A DNA stretch of 64,000 bases from Acidobacteriota bacterium (GCA_024277255.1 JAJRVQ010000170.1:1-64000); one strand, 5' to 3'; positions 9,998 through 20,760 are shown, counted from the first letter of the stretch. Notes: generated by a model not told the origin, from the sequence alone. Numbers and translations: made by a program.

Positions 9998-10170
9998 GCG
10001 GGGTTTTTCTAAGTTGAGCCGCAGCCTCCGCCGACCTCACGGCTTTACTGATTAGTGGGTAGCTATAAATCCCTAAAATTCTGCAAGATCCAGGCGCGAT
10101 TGTCAACTATCACTTACCGCGAACTCGTTGGCAAAGGCTGACGGTAGAATGTTCGGAGTCCGACAAGGCC

Positions 10171-10878
10171 ATGAAGATCTCCTTTTCCAGTTCAGCTGAG
10201 CACCGCAAGTTCCTCTTTCTCAGTGGGCTGATCGGATTGGCGGCCAGCTTGGTAGTCGGTACCGGCGAGTTCCTCGTCCACTATGCCGGGGATGCGATGC
10301 ACGGTGGTGCGCCGTATGCCTTCTTTCAAGCCATCGCTCCGGGGCGCCTGGTGGTGGGGCAAGCCCTGATCATCCTTGGCTTACCTTTCTACGCCGTGGG
10401 TTACGCGCATCTGTTCCTGGCGCTACGGCCCGGCAGCCGGAAGCTCGCGGTGGCGGTCTTCCTGCTCGGTGTGGCCTCGTTCAGCATTGGTGGGGTTTGG
10501 GTCGGGTCGAGAGCCTTCTTGGGATCGGTCGTGCAGATCCTCGCTGACCAGTCCGCTCCCGCTACTCTGGCCCGGCTCCTCGAGCGCTACGATCTCTTGC
10601 TTGAGAATCTGGTGCAGATCCTGCGACTTCTCGTCGTCGCCAATTCGGCTCTCTTCGCCGTCGCCGTGCTGCGCTTTCGCACCCTCTATCCCCGCTGGAT
10701 GGCGGCGTTCAATCCGGCTGTGTTGTTGGCGATCGTCTTTCTGCTCTTCTTCCAGTGGCCGGCAGTGGGGGATTTTCTGGCTCCGACGGCGATGAACGTC
10801 GCTCACTTTGCGATGTTCACCGCCTCACTGCTGGCGCTGCGACGATCTTGCGACTCAGGGGGCGCCGAGGGGTCCTAG
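10171..10878 (+). CDS. multi-TM membrane protein (DUF6796-like)
   Basis: Multiple hydrophobic helices; LVVGTGEFLVHYAGDAMHGGAPYAFF. Confidence 0.6.
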   Translation: MKISFSSSAEHRKFLFLSGLIGLAASLVVGTGEFLVHYAGDAMHGGAPYAFFQAIAPGRLVVGQALIILGLPFYAVGYAHLFLALRPGSRKLAVAVFLLGVASFSIGGVWVGSRAFLGSVVQILADQSAPATLARLLERYDLLLENLVQILRLLVVANSALFAVAVLRFRTLYPRWMAAFNPAVLLAIVFLLFFQWPAVGDFLAPTAMNVAHFAMFTASLLALRRSCDSGGAEGS

Positions 10879-11129
10879 AGGCCCGGCAGGCAGAAGGTGC
10901 CGGTGGGTGGCCGGCGGAGTTCCTGGGCTGCGACGCTGGTGATGCGAACCTCGCGGTGCAGTTCCGCCCCGGCCTCGCCGGGGAGTTCGGCGAAATCGGC
11001 TCGGCTCTTCCCGTTCGTTTTTCCCCTGCCTATAGGTGCGGCGAGAACCGAATGGGGAGACTGAGGCCGGTAGCGCTCGGCATCCTCTCGCCCTTGCGCC
11101 CTGCCCGAGCTTCGACTACCATCAAGAAG

Positions 11130-11585
11130 ATGGCGAATCGTCCACTCTGCGGAGTGCTTATCCTGCTGTTTCTTCTCGCGCCGCTCAGTGCGGCGTACTG
11201 TGAGAAGTGCACGGCGGGTGGCTGCGACCTTGAGATGATGGCCAATCGTGCCACGGTTCATGTCGCCGCCGAGAGTGCTGCCGAGGAGCCGGCAGCTGGC
11301 GGACACTGCCCGCAGGCGCAACAGAACGCCGAAGATCCGGCGCTTTGCCTTTCGCCGGCTTCGATGACGATGGTGGCGGATTGCTGCGCCATGACCGCGG
11401 GCTCAGACTCCGGCGAATCAGCCCTCCTGGTGATCGCCGCGGCACTCGATCTCGCCGTGGGACCCAGCGGCACGATCGAAGATGTCCCCGCTGTCCAACC
11501 GCAGAGGTGGGAAGGGCTGTGGCGTCAGCCGCAGCACCTGCCGCCACAGCCTCTCTACACGCTCCACAGCGCTTTCCTCATTTGA
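11130..11585 (+). CDS. small secreted Cys-containing protein at the edge of the copper island
   Basis: MANRPLCGVLILLFLLAPLSAAYCEKCTAGGCDLEMM signal peptide and Cys-rich mature part. Confidence 0.55.
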   Translation: MANRPLCGVLILLFLLAPLSAAYCEKCTAGGCDLEMMANRATVHVAAESAAEEPAAGGHCPQAQQNAEDPALCLSPASMTMVADCCAMTAGSDSGESALLVIAAALDLAVGPSGTIEDVPAVQPQRWEGLWRQPQHLPPQPLYTLHSAFLI

Positions 11586-11653
11586 TTCTCACTTCGGTGT
11601 AGCGGCTGCCGCGCCTCTTCGGCGCGCAGCGAACTCTACTCGAAAGGAGAATC

Positions 11654-13081
11654 ATGCTTCACAGGAAGAGCCTGTCCTGGCTGGTGATCAGCCAGGCGAT
11701 CATGCTGGGTGCCGCGGCTACGGTGGCCATCGCTCAGCCGCCAGAAATACCGGAGTCCTCTGCACGGGTTCCGGCTGACCATAGCGGGCGAGAGTCGGCG
11801 CCGGCGGGAAGTCCCTCGTCGGCTAGACCGTCCGAGAGCTTGCTGCAATCGATCGACAACGCCGCCTTGCGCCAACTTGTGTCCGAGGTGCTCGAACGCA
11901 ATCCGGACATTGCCCGCGCCAGGCAGCAGGCTGCCGCGGTGGCCGCCCGGGCGCCGCAGGTGCGTGCCCTGCCGGATCCGGTAGCCGCGTGGACCCTCTT
12001 TGTGCTGCCGGTGGAAACCCGCGTCGGCGCGCAACGGCTCAGTGCCTCCATCCGCCAGAAGTTTCCCTGGTTCGGCAAACTGGCGCTCAAGGAGCAGGCG
12101 GCGCTCTACGCCGCGGCTGCGGCCGAAGCCAATGTCGAGACGATTCGTCTCGACATGCTCACCGACGCCCGCCGCTTGGCCTATGAACTGAGTTTCCTCG
12201 CTGCACAAGAGGGGATCGTCAAAGCGGAGCGCGGGATTCTCGACCGCTTCGAGCAGGCGGCGCAGGCTCGCTATTCGGCGGGGACCGGGTTGCAGCAGGA
12301 GAGTGTGCGCATTCAGGCGCAGATCACCCGGGTAGACACCCGTCTGCTCGAGATCTCGGAACGCCGAGCCTCGCTGCTGGCGGCCCTCAACGCCCTACGT
12401 GACCGGCCCTCCGACGAACCGGTGGCAGCTGTGCCCCTGCCTGAACCGCAAGAGCCGGTGTTCGACCGCGGTGGGCTGCTGAACGATGCTCGGGCGCGGC
12501 GCCCGGAGTTGGCGGCGGCAGCGGCCAAGATCGCCGCCGCGGGGACGCTCGCCGAACTCGCCGAGAAGAACTTCCGTCCCGATGTCACTTTCGGGGTGTC
12601 CTACACCGCCGTGGAACGGCGCGACGATGCCGCCGGCCGCGCCAATCCGCCGGCGAGCAACGGCGACGACATTCTCGCTCTGACCGGCTCGCTCAACCTG
12701 CCGGTCTGGCGACACAAGCTCAAAGCGGGAGTGGAGGAGGCGCAGGCTTCTCGCTGGGCGGCTGAGGAGGGCGAACGGCGGATCCTAGCCGCTATTGAAC
12801 GGTCGATCGGCGACCTCACTGCTCGCATGCCGCTGCTTTTCGACCATTGGCAGTTGCTGGAAACAGTGTTGCGAGTCCAGGCGCGCGAGGCGCTGCGCTC
12901 CGCTGAAACGGCCTATACCACCGGCAGGCTGAACGCGGTGGATCTACTGGACGCTGAAGTCGTCCTCTTTGAAGTGCGCATCGCCACCGCGCGAACCCGA
13001 ACGGACCTCGCCGTGGCCCAGGTGGAACTCGAACGCGCGGTAGCAGGACCTTCACAGGAGAGTCGTGATGATGACCGATAA
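11654..13081 (+). CDS. TolC-family outer membrane efflux protein (CusC/CzcC type)
   Basis: 475 aa; PDPVAAWTLFVLPVETRVGAQRLSASIRQKFPWFGKL; heptad-rich; precedes RND adaptor and pump. Confidence 0.88.
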   Translation: MLHRKSLSWLVISQAIMLGAAATVAIAQPPEIPESSARVPADHSGRESAPAGSPSSARPSESLLQSIDNAALRQLVSEVLERNPDIARARQQAAAVAARAPQVRALPDPVAAWTLFVLPVETRVGAQRLSASIRQKFPWFGKLALKEQAALYAAAAAEANVETIRLDMLTDARRLAYELSFLAAQEGIVKAERGILDRFEQAAQARYSAGTGLQQESVRIQAQITRVDTRLLEISERRASLLAALNALRDRPSDEPVAAVPLPEPQEPVFDRGGLLNDARARRPELAAAAAKIAAAGTLAELAEKNFRPDVTFGVSYTAVERRDDAAGRANPPASNGDDILALTGSLNLPVWRHKLKAGVEEAQASRWAAEEGERRILAAIERSIGDLTARMPLLFDHWQLLETVLRVQAREALRSAETAYTTGRLNAVDLLDAEVVLFEVRIATARTRTDLAVAQVELERAVAGPSQESRDDDR

Positions 13082-14776
13082 GAATGACCGCAAGAAGACG
13101 ATCCGCTCGGTGATCCTGATCATCGTCGCCGTTGCCGCCGGCGTTGGGCTGGCACAGCTTCTGCCGCCCGACCTGTTCGGTCTGCGCGGTGGATCGGCTA
13201 CGGCGAAAATGGAAGCCACCGCCGCCAAGACGGACAAGCAGCTGTGGACCTGCGGTATGCACCCGCACGTCATCGAGGAGGAGCCGGGGCAATGCCCGAT
13301 CTGCGCCATGGATCTGGTGCCCATGCGCGGTCTCGAAGAGGATCACGCGGGCCACGATCACGCCGCAGCCGAGGAGCGCTGGATCTGTCCAGACCATCCG
13401 AACATCGTTGAGGATGGCCCGGGGGAGTGCCCGATCGACGGTAGCCAGCTGGTGCGGGCGCCGGTAGAGGAGGCCGCGGCCTCGACATCGAGTTCGACCG
13501 GTGGACCCCGCAAGATCCTCTTCTATCGCAATCCGATGGACCCGGCGATCACCTCGCCGGTGCCGGCCAAGGACAGCATGGGGATGGACTACGTGCCGGT
13601 CTACGACGACGCGGCGGGTAGCGCGGGCGAGTCCGGTGCGACGGTGCGCATCGATCCGGCGGTGGTGCAGAACATGAACGTTCGCACCGAGGTGGTCGAA
13701 CGCCGCGACCTCACCCAGCCGATCCGCACCGTCGGCTACCTGGAATTCGACCAGCAGCGCATGGTCACCGTCACCACCAAGTATTCCGGCTGGGTCGAGA
13801 AGGTCTACGTCAACTATGTCGGCGAGAAGGTGCGCCGGGGCCAGCCTCTGTTCGAGGTCTACTCGCCCGAACTGGTGCAGACCGAGCAGGAGTTGCTTTC
13901 GGCGCTGGAATTCGTCCGCCAGTTGAGCGATGCGCCCGAAGATGCCCGCGAACGTGCCGAGTCGCTGGTGGATTCAGCGCGCACGAGGCTGGGCTACTGG
14001 GACATTTCCAAGAAACAGATCGCACGACTGGAAGAGACCGGCGAGGTCTTCCGGACGCTCAAGGTGGCGGCCCCATCCAACGGGTTGGTGATGAAGCGCA
14101 TGGCAGGTCTCGAGGGCATGGCGATCAAGCCGGCATGGAGATCTTCCACATCGCCGATCTGGCTAGCCTGTGGATCTCGGTGGAGCTCTTCGAGGATCAC
14201 ATCGCCTGGATCCGCGAAGGGACCTCGGCGCAGATCGAGCTGGCCTACTTCCCGGGCAAGACCTTCAACGGCAAGGTGCGTTTCTTGGAACCCGAGTTGT
14301 CGGAGAAGACGCGCACCATGCGGGCGATGATCGAGCTGCCCAACCCTGAAGGGCGGCTGCGCAAGGGGATGTACGCCACGGTGAAGTTCCAACCGGTGGT
14401 CGTCCACGATGCGGTCGCCGTACCGGCTCAGGCGGTGCTGCGCACCGGGCTACGCAATGTCGTGGTGGTGGCTCTCGGTGAGGGCCGCTTCGCGCCGCGC
14501 GAGGTGACATTGGGCCACGAGGCTGAAGGGTATGCCCAGGTTCTCAGCGGTCTCGAAGTGGGAGCGGAGGTCGTCACCTCGGCGCAGTTCCTCCTCGATT
14601 CCGAATCCAAGCTGCGCGAAGCCATTCAGAAGATGATCGCCGAGCGCAGCGCGGGGAAGGAGTCCGGAATGGTGAAGCCGGCGAGTGGCACAGGCAGCGA
14701 TATGAACGGAATGGACGGCGACAGCGACATGAACGGCGATATGGATGGCGACGACAGCCACGCCGGGCAGCCGTAG
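13065..14776 (+). pseudogene. RND efflux periplasmic adaptor (CusB type) with heavy-metal-binding domains, interrupted by a 1-nt frameshift at about 14132-14134
   Basis: ORFs 13065..14330 and 14135..14776 together encode one HlyD/CusB adaptor; WTCGMHPHVIEEEPGQCPICAMDLVPM motifs; C-terminal SDMNGMDGDSDMNGDMDGDDSH. Confidence 0.88.
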
Positions 14777-14788
14777 GGAGGCACGGCG

Positions 14789-17700
14789 ATGCTCAACCGT
14801 CTCATCGAATGGTCTCTGAAGAATCAGCTCCTGGTGGTCGTGGCTCTGTTGCTCGCCGTCATGGGCGGTGTCTGGTCGATTCGCACCACGCGGGTCGACG
14901 CCATCCCCGATCTTTCCGACGTGCAGGTGATCATCTACACGGAGTTTCCGGGGCAGGCGCCCCAGGTGATCGAGGATCAGGTGACCTATCCCTTGACCTC
15001 CAAGATGTTGTCGGTGCCCTTTGCCAAGGTGGTGCGCGGCTACTCCTTCTTCGGCTACTCGTTCGTCTACGTGATTTTCGAGGATGGTACCGATCTCTAC
15101 TGGGCGCGGTCGCGGGTTCTGGAGTACCTATCGGGGCTCACCGGCAAGCTGCCGCCCGGAGTGGCCCCGCAGCTCGGCCCCGACGCCACCGGTGTGGGCT
15201 GGGCCTTCATGTACGTACTCAACTCGCCCGAACGTTCGCTGGCCGAGCTGCGCAGCTTTCAGGATTGGTACCTGCAATACGGCCTCTCGTCGGTCGACGG
15301 AGTCTCGGAGGTCGCTTCGATCGGCGGCTTTGTGCGCCAGTACCAGGTGGAGGTCGATCCGGTTCGTCTGCGCGCCTACAGCATACCGCTGAAGACGATC
15401 AAGCAGGCGATTCAACAGTCCAACATCGACGTCGGCGGCCGTCTTCTGGAGATGGCCGAACGGGAGTTCATGGTCCGCGGGCGCGGCTATGTCAAGGATG
15501 TTCGCGACCTGGAGAACATCGTCCTCAGCGCTGGGCCGGGGGGCGTTCCGGTGTTGCTCAAGGACGTGGCCCGGGTGGTGATCGGGCCGGAAATCCGCCG
15601 TGGCCTGGCCGATTGGAACGGCGAAGGCGAGACGGTGGGCGGCATCGTCGTGGTGCGCTCCGGCGCCGACACCCGGACCACCATTCAGCGGGTCAAGGAG
15701 AAGCTGGAGGAACTCAAGGCCGGCCTGCCGGACGATGTCGAGATCGAGATCGCCTATGACCGTAGCGGCTTGATCGAGCGTTCCATCGCCACCTTGACCG
15801 ATACCTTGATCGAGGAACTGGCGGTGGTCTCGTTGATATGCATCCTCTTCCTCTTTCACTTCCGCTCCGCCTTCGTCGCCATCGTGTCGATTCCGCTGTC
15901 GATTCTGATGGCTTTCATCCTCATGCGGATCCAGGGGCTGGGGGCGAACATCATGTCCTTGGGAGGGATCGCCATCTCCATTGGAGTTTTGGTCGACGCC
16001 GCCATCATCATGGTGGAAAACGCCCACAAGCACTACGAGGAATGGCAAGGCAAACGCAGCCACTTCGAGATCATCCTGCGCTCGGCGCAGGAGGTCGGTC
16101 CGACCCTCTTCTTTACCTTGCTGGTAATCACCGTCTCGTTCATGCCGGTCTTTACCCTGCAAGCGCAGGAGGGGAGGCTATTCAGCCCGCTGGCATTCAC
16201 CAAAACCTATGCCATGGGCATGTCGGCGATCCTGGCGGTGACCGTGGTTCCGATACTGATGTTCTGGTTCGTGCGCGGCAAGATTCACGGCGAGGCCAAG
16301 CACCCGGTGTCGCGGTTGCTGCGCTACCTCTACACGCCGGTGCTGCACCTGGCGCTGCGCTGGCGTTGGCTGGTGATCGCTGCCATGATCGTCCTCCTGG
16401 CGGTGACGGTGATTCCCATGCAGCGCATCGGTTCGGAGTTCATGCCGCCGCTGTGGGAGGGAGATCTGCTCTACATGCCGACCACCTTCCCAGGACTCTC
16501 GATCACCAAGGCGAAGGAGATCTTGCAGCAGACCGACAAGATCATCCGCACCTTCCCGGAGGTGGAATCGGTCTTCGGCAAGGTGGGCCGAGCAGAGACC
16601 GCCACCGATCCGGCTCCGCTGTCGATGATCGAGACCACCATCGTGCTCAAGGATCCCAGCGAGTGGCGAGAGGGACTCACCCGCGACGAACTGATCGCCG
16701 AGATGGATCGCGCGGTACAGATTCCGGGTCTGACCAACGCCTGGACGATGCCGATCAAGACCCGCATCGACATGCTCTCGACCGGCATCAAGACCCCGGT
16801 GGGGATCAAGATCGGCGGCCCGGATCTGCGTACCTTGGAGGAGATCGCCCAGCGGGTGGAAACGGTGGTCAAGCCGCTGCCGGGGACCCTCTCGGCCTAC
16901 GCCGAGCGGGTGATGGGCGGCAGCTACCTCGACTTCGACATCGATCGCGAGGCCGCCGCCCGCTTCGGCATCAAGGTCGGCGACATCCAAGATGTCATTC
17001 GCTCCGCCGTCGGCGGCATGAACGTCTCGTGGACGGTCGAAGGGCTCGAGCGCTATCCGATCAACGTGCGCTACCCGCGGGAGCTGCGCGACAGCCCGTC
17101 GGCGCTCGGCGAGATTCTAGTGGCCACACCGATGGGCGGCCAGGTGCCGCTGCGCCAGCTCGGCAATCTCGAACTGCGCGATGGACCGCCGGGGATCAAG
17201 TCGGAAGGGGCTCGGCCCAACGCCTGGATCTACGTCGATCTGCGCGGCGTCGATGTCGGCTCTTGGGTAGAGCGGGCCAAGGAGGAGGTTGCCGCCAAGG
17301 TGGAGATGCCGCCCGGCTACACCATCTTCTGGTCGGGCCAGTACGAGTACATGCAGCGGGCGAAGGAGCGACTTGTTCTCATCGTGCCGATCACCCTCTT
17401 CCTGATCTTCTTGATCCTCTACTTCCACACCCAGTCGTTGATCAAGACTGCCATCGTGCTGTCGGCGATCCCCTTCTCCTTGGTGGGATCGGTTTGGTTG
17501 ATGGACTTCTTGGACTACAACTGGTCGGTAGCGGTGGTCGTCGGCCTGATCGCCTTGGCGGGATTGGCGGCAGAGACCGGAGTGGTGATGTTGCTCTACC
17601 TCGACATCGCCTACGACCGCTGGAAAGAGCAAGGCCGCATGCTCACCTTCTCGCACCTGCGCGAGGCGGTCGATCACGGTGCCGTGCAGCGCATTCGGCC

Positions 17701-17959
17701 CAAGATGATGACCGTCGCCGCTACCTTCTTTTCCCTCGTGCCGATCCTGTGGGCGACCGGCACCGGCTCCGACGTCATGCGGCGCATCGCCGCACCGATG
17801 GTCGGTGGCGTCTTTACCTCGTTCGTGGCCGAGCTGGTGGTCTTTCCGGCGATCTACTTCCTCTGGCGGGGTATCGGCCTCGAAAGAACCGCACTCTTCG
17901 CTGGCGACGATGGAGAGAACGGCGATGGAGAAGTGGAAGAGAGTTCAGCTCCCGCATGA
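14789..17959 (+). CDS. cusA: heavy-metal efflux RND transporter, CusA/CzcA family
   Basis: 1056 aa; VDAIPDLSDVQVIIYTEFPGQAPQVIEDQVTYPLTSKM; KTRIDMLSTGIKTPVGIKI. Confidence 0.95.
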   Translation: MLNRLIEWSLKNQLLVVVALLLAVMGGVWSIRTTRVDAIPDLSDVQVIIYTEFPGQAPQVIEDQVTYPLTSKMLSVPFAKVVRGYSFFGYSFVYVIFEDGTDLYWARSRVLEYLSGLTGKLPPGVAPQLGPDATGVGWAFMYVLNSPERSLAELRSFQDWYLQYGLSSVDGVSEVASIGGFVRQYQVEVDPVRLRAYSIPLKTIKQAIQQSNIDVGGRLLEMAEREFMVRGRGYVKDVRDLENIVLSAGPGGVPVLLKDVARVVIGPEIRRGLADWNGEGETVGGIVVVRSGADTRTTIQRVKEKLEELKAGLPDDVEIEIAYDRSGLIERSIATLTDTLIEELAVVSLICILFLFHFRSAFVAIVSIPLSILMAFILMRIQGLGANIMSLGGIAISIGVLVDAAIIMVENAHKHYEEWQGKRSHFEIILRSAQEVGPTLFFTLLVITVSFMPVFTLQAQEGRLFSPLAFTKTYAMGMSAILAVTVVPILMFWFVRGKIHGEAKHPVSRLLRYLYTPVLHLALRWRWLVIAAMIVLLAVTVIPMQRIGSEFMPPLWEGDLLYMPTTFPGLSITKAKEILQQTDKIIRTFPEVESVFGKVGRAETATDPAPLSMIETTIVLKDPSEWREGLTRDELIAEMDRAVQIPGLTNAWTMPIKTRIDMLSTGIKTPVGIKIGGPDLRTLEEIAQRVETVVKPLPGTLSAYAERVMGGSYLDFDIDREAAARFGIKVGDIQDVIRSAVGGMNVSWTVEGLERYPINVRYPRELRDSPSALGEILVATPMGGQVPLRQLGNLELRDGPPGIKSEGARPNAWIYVDLRGVDVGSWVERAKEEVAAKVEMPPGYTIFWSGQYEYMQRAKERLVLIVPITLFLIFLILYFHTQSLIKTAIVLSAIPFSLVGSVWLMDFLDYNWSVAVVVGLIALAGLAAETGVVMLLYLDIAYDRWKEQGRMLTFSHLREAVDHGAVQRIRPKMMTVAATFFSLVPILWATGTGSDVMRRIAAPMVGGVFTSFVAELVVFPAIYFLWRGIGLERTALFAGDDGENGDGEVEESSAPA

Positions 17960-18026
17960 ATCACCACCCAACAACCGCGGGTGACCTCGGGGCCACCCGC
18001 TCTCACTCCAAGCAAGGAAACCAAGA

Positions 18027-18572
18027 ATGAAACCAGCACAAAGAAAGTTCAACCTCGCCATCGCGGCCCTGGCTCTCACCCTGGTCGCTACCTCAAACGC
18101 TTTCGCCGCAGGGGCGGCGGTGAGGAGTCAGGGTGACAGCGACAGCTCGGCCTTTACCACCATCCTCGGCCACTACGAGGGAATTCGGCAGGCGCTGCTC
18201 GCGGATGAAACCGAGGGTGTCGCCGTGCATGCCAAGGCCATCGGCGTCACCGCGCAGGCGCTGGAGAAGGAATTCAGCGCCGAGAAGGCGGGGGTGAAGC
18301 CCGATCTGGCCAAAGAAGCCCGGGATCTTCTGCATACCATCTCGCAAGCGGCTGCCGAGCTAGCTGGCGCAATCGACCTCGAGGCGGCTCGCCAGGCCCT
18401 CTACCCTCTTTCGAAGACTCTCGTTCGCTACCGCAAGCTGGCGACCGGAGAGCTTCCCGCCGTCGCCTACTGCCCGATGGCGAAGAAATCTTGGTTGCAG
18501 CCCTCGGGAGAGATTGGCAATCCCTATCTTGGGCAACAGATGCCGACCTGTGGCGAGATCGTCGATGGTTAG
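18027..18572 (+). CDS. DUF3347-domain periplasmic protein
   Basis: C-terminal YCPMAKKSWLQPSGEIGNPYLGQQMPTCGEIV is characteristic. Confidence 0.82.
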   Translation: MKPAQRKFNLAIAALALTLVATSNAFAAGAAVRSQGDSDSSAFTTILGHYEGIRQALLADETEGVAVHAKAIGVTAQALEKEFSAEKAGVKPDLAKEARDLLHTISQAAAELAGAIDLEAARQALYPLSKTLVRYRKLATGELPAVAYCPMAKKSWLQPSGEIGNPYLGQQMPTCGEIVDG

Positions 18573-18602
18573 CTCTATGTCACCAGCAGTTGGAGAGCGG
18601 CC

Positions 18603-19256
18603 ATGGCCATGAAACGAGTCTCGAGAGTCTTGATCGGTGCCCTCGCCGTGGTCGGCGCCCTGGCCCTCTGCGCGGCTTTGGGCTTCGCCCTGGTCGGTGT
18701 TTCGGCGCGGCCCGAGCCTCCCGCCTTGGAGGCGAAGCTGGCGCGGGCGGCGCGCCACCTGCTGATCCCGCGCGCGGCGCGCGCCCGGGCGAATCCGCAA
18801 CCGGCCAACGCGGAGGCGATCGAAGAGGGGATGGAGCACTGGGCGGACCACTGCGCCATCTGCCACGGCAACGACGGCAAGGGCGACACCGCCATCGGCC
18901 GCGGTCTCTACCCGCGCGCTCCCGACATGACGCTGGCGGCGACCCAAGAACTCTCCGACGGCGAACTCTTCTGGATCATCGAGAACGGCGTCAAGTTGAC
19001 CGGCATGCCGGCCTGGGGCAGCTCCTCGGGAGAGGAGGGCGAGGAGGAAGAGGAGAGTTGGGACCTGGTGCACTTCATCCGCCGCTTGCCTCGGCTCACC
19101 GCGGGCGAGCTCGACGAGATGAGACGGCACAACCCCAGCAGCCGGGAGGAGATCGAGAGAGAGCGAGAGATCGAAGATTTCCTCGCCGGCGATAGGGAGT
19201 CGCGCCATTCCAGCGGCAAGAAACACCGTTCCGACGACAAGAAACACCGCCACTGA
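18603..19256 (+). CDS. membrane-anchored mono-heme cytochrome c with His/Lys-rich tail
   Basis: CAICHGNDGKGDTAIGRGLYPRAPDM heme motif; tail HSSGKKHRSDDKKHRH. Confidence 0.87.
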   Translation: MAMKRVSRVLIGALAVVGALALCAALGFALVGVSARPEPPALEAKLARAARHLLIPRAARARANPQPANAEAIEEGMEHWADHCAICHGNDGKGDTAIGRGLYPRAPDMTLAATQELSDGELFWIIENGVKLTGMPAWGSSSGEEGEEEEESWDLVHFIRRLPRLTAGELDEMRRHNPSSREEIEREREIEDFLAGDRESRHSSGKKHRSDDKKHRH

Positions 19257-19284
19257 ATCCGCGCCGATAGGAAGGAGAAAGGTA

Positions 19285-19596
19285 ATGAAAAGAATCACCC
19301 TGGCGGCCACGCTGCTGGCCTGTCTACTGATGTCCACCGTAGCCCTGGCCCACGGAGGCCATCGCCACGACGCAAAGGGAACGATCGCAGCGATCGACGA
19401 GGCACGACTCACCTTGGCAGACACCGAGGGCACCGAACATCTCTTCACCATCACTGAGGCGACAGCCTTCATGCGGGGCACGGAGGCGAGCTCCCGCGAA
19501 GATGTCGTGGTGGGTGAGAGATCAGTGGTGATCTATGAGAAGAAGGACGGCCGCAACGTGGCCATCGAGGTCAAGCTCGGTCCGAAGATGGAATGA
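19285..19596 (+). CDS. small secreted DUF5666-like / OB-like protein
   Basis: Signal peptide; AHGGHRHDAKGTIAAIDEARLTLADTEGTEHLFTITEAT. Confidence 0.6.
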   Translation: MKRITLAATLLACLLMSTVALAHGGHRHDAKGTIAAIDEARLTLADTEGTEHLFTITEATAFMRGTEASSREDVVVGERSVVIYEKKDGRNVAIEVKLGPKME

Positions 19597-19714
19597 TCGT
19601 GTGCCCGCGACCAATCCTCTTCGCGGCACGAACCAGCGGTCGTTCGGCGTCTGTGCTCAGGCAGTCGAGAACCAACGATTCTGCCTCCTATCACCGACCC
19701 CAGGAGACCCACTC

Positions 19715-20197
19715 ATGCTCCGAGCCTCGATTTCCCTGCTAGCCCTTTTGGCCTTCCCGACCGTTTCCAGCGCCGACGCTCCGCAATCGAAAGAGGGCGC
19801 ACCGGTCACCCCCACCGACTTCGCCCGCCTCTATTTCGAAGCGATGGACAACAAGGATCTCGATATGGCTGAAGTACTCTTCGCCGAGAGTTCCTCGATC
19901 TTCGAAACAGGCGGTGCCGAAGGCGACTGGGAACACTACCGAGCTCACCACATCGGCGCCGAACTCGATGCCATCAAGACTTTCGAGACAACTCTCGGCG
20001 AGCCGGAAGAAGAAATCAGCGCTGACGGCGCCATGGCCTTTGTCGCCTGGCCCATCGAGTACAACATCATTCTCCAAGACGGCCGAGTGATCGACAGCCG
20101 CGGTACCGTGACCTTTGTCTTCGTGCGTTCGCAAGGGCATTTTCGAATCCGCCATATGCACTGGTCGTCCAGGAGATTGGTCAAGCCCCCTAACTAA
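19715..20197 (+). CDS. secreted SnoaL/NTF2-like protein
   Basis: Signal peptide; FARLYFEAMDNKDLDMAEVLFAESSSIFETGG ... HFRIRHMHWSSR. Confidence 0.65.
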   Translation: MLRASISLLALLAFPTVSSADAPQSKEGAPVTPTDFARLYFEAMDNKDLDMAEVLFAESSSIFETGGAEGDWEHYRAHHIGAELDAIKTFETTLGEPEEEISADGAMAFVAWPIEYNIILQDGRVIDSRGTVTFVFVRSQGHFRIRHMHWSSRRLVKPPN

Positions 20198-20301
20198 TAA
20201 TGCCTTACAAGGAATCCTCTTGGAAATGAGGATCCACTTTCTGGTGGAGTAGGATCGGAGTCCGAGTCGTTCAGGTGTACCGTCATGATAGGAGAAAATC
20301 G

Positions 20302-20760
20302 ATGGAAACGAATCGTCTAGTATGTCCGAACTGGGTTGTGTCTTTGTCTTTCGTTTGTGTTCTCGCGTTAGCGAGCGCCAACAGTGCCCTGGCGGGAGAG
20401 CAGGGCAAGATGGCTCACGAGGGACATGAGGGCATGGGGAAGACCGCCGTGACCGAAGAGTCTATGATGGCCATGCGGACCAAGATGCACGAGAAAATGG
20501 AAATGATGGATCAGGGGCTGGATGCTCTTGTCGCCGAGATGAACGCTGCGAGTGGTGCGCAGAAGGTGGAGGCTGTTGCTGCTGTCGTCTCGGAACTTGT
20601 GGCGCAAAGAAAGTCGATGCGCGGAATGATGATGCATATGAGCGCTGGGAAGATGCACGACATGAAGTCGTCGATGGGTAGCTGTCCGATGATGCAGCAG
20701 TCCGCGTCCGATGGGGAGGATAACTCTCAGGAGCATTCCGATCATCATCCCAAGAATTAG
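20302..20760 (+). CDS. Met/His-rich small secreted protein, putative copper binder
   Basis: Signal peptide followed by MAHEGHEGMGK...MRGMMMHMSAGKMHDMKSSMGSCPMMQQ...HSDHHPKN. Confidence 0.6.
   Translation: METNRLVCPNWVVSLSFVCVLALASANSALAGEQGKMAHEGHEGMGKTAVTEESMMAMRTKMHEKMEMMDQGLDALVAEMNAASGAQKVEAVAAVVSELVAQRKSMRGMMMHMSAGKMHDMKSSMGSCPMMQQSASDGEDNSQEHSDHHPKN

Noticed and set aside
8934-10106. 390-aa minus-strand ORF spanning GH25 and SNase-like genes
   Set aside because: Composition (Arg/Gly/Ser-rich) and overlap with two supported genes indicate a spurious frame.
14089-14330. Considered whether the adaptor break could also be a Sec recoding event
   Set aside because: The break is a +/-1 frame change repaired by one G, not an in-frame TGA, so it is a frameshift.
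15838-18030. 730-aa ORF overlapping cusA in another frame
   Set aside because: Arg/His/Gly-rich, low-complexity translation of an alternate frame of a conserved RND gene; typical high-GC artefact.
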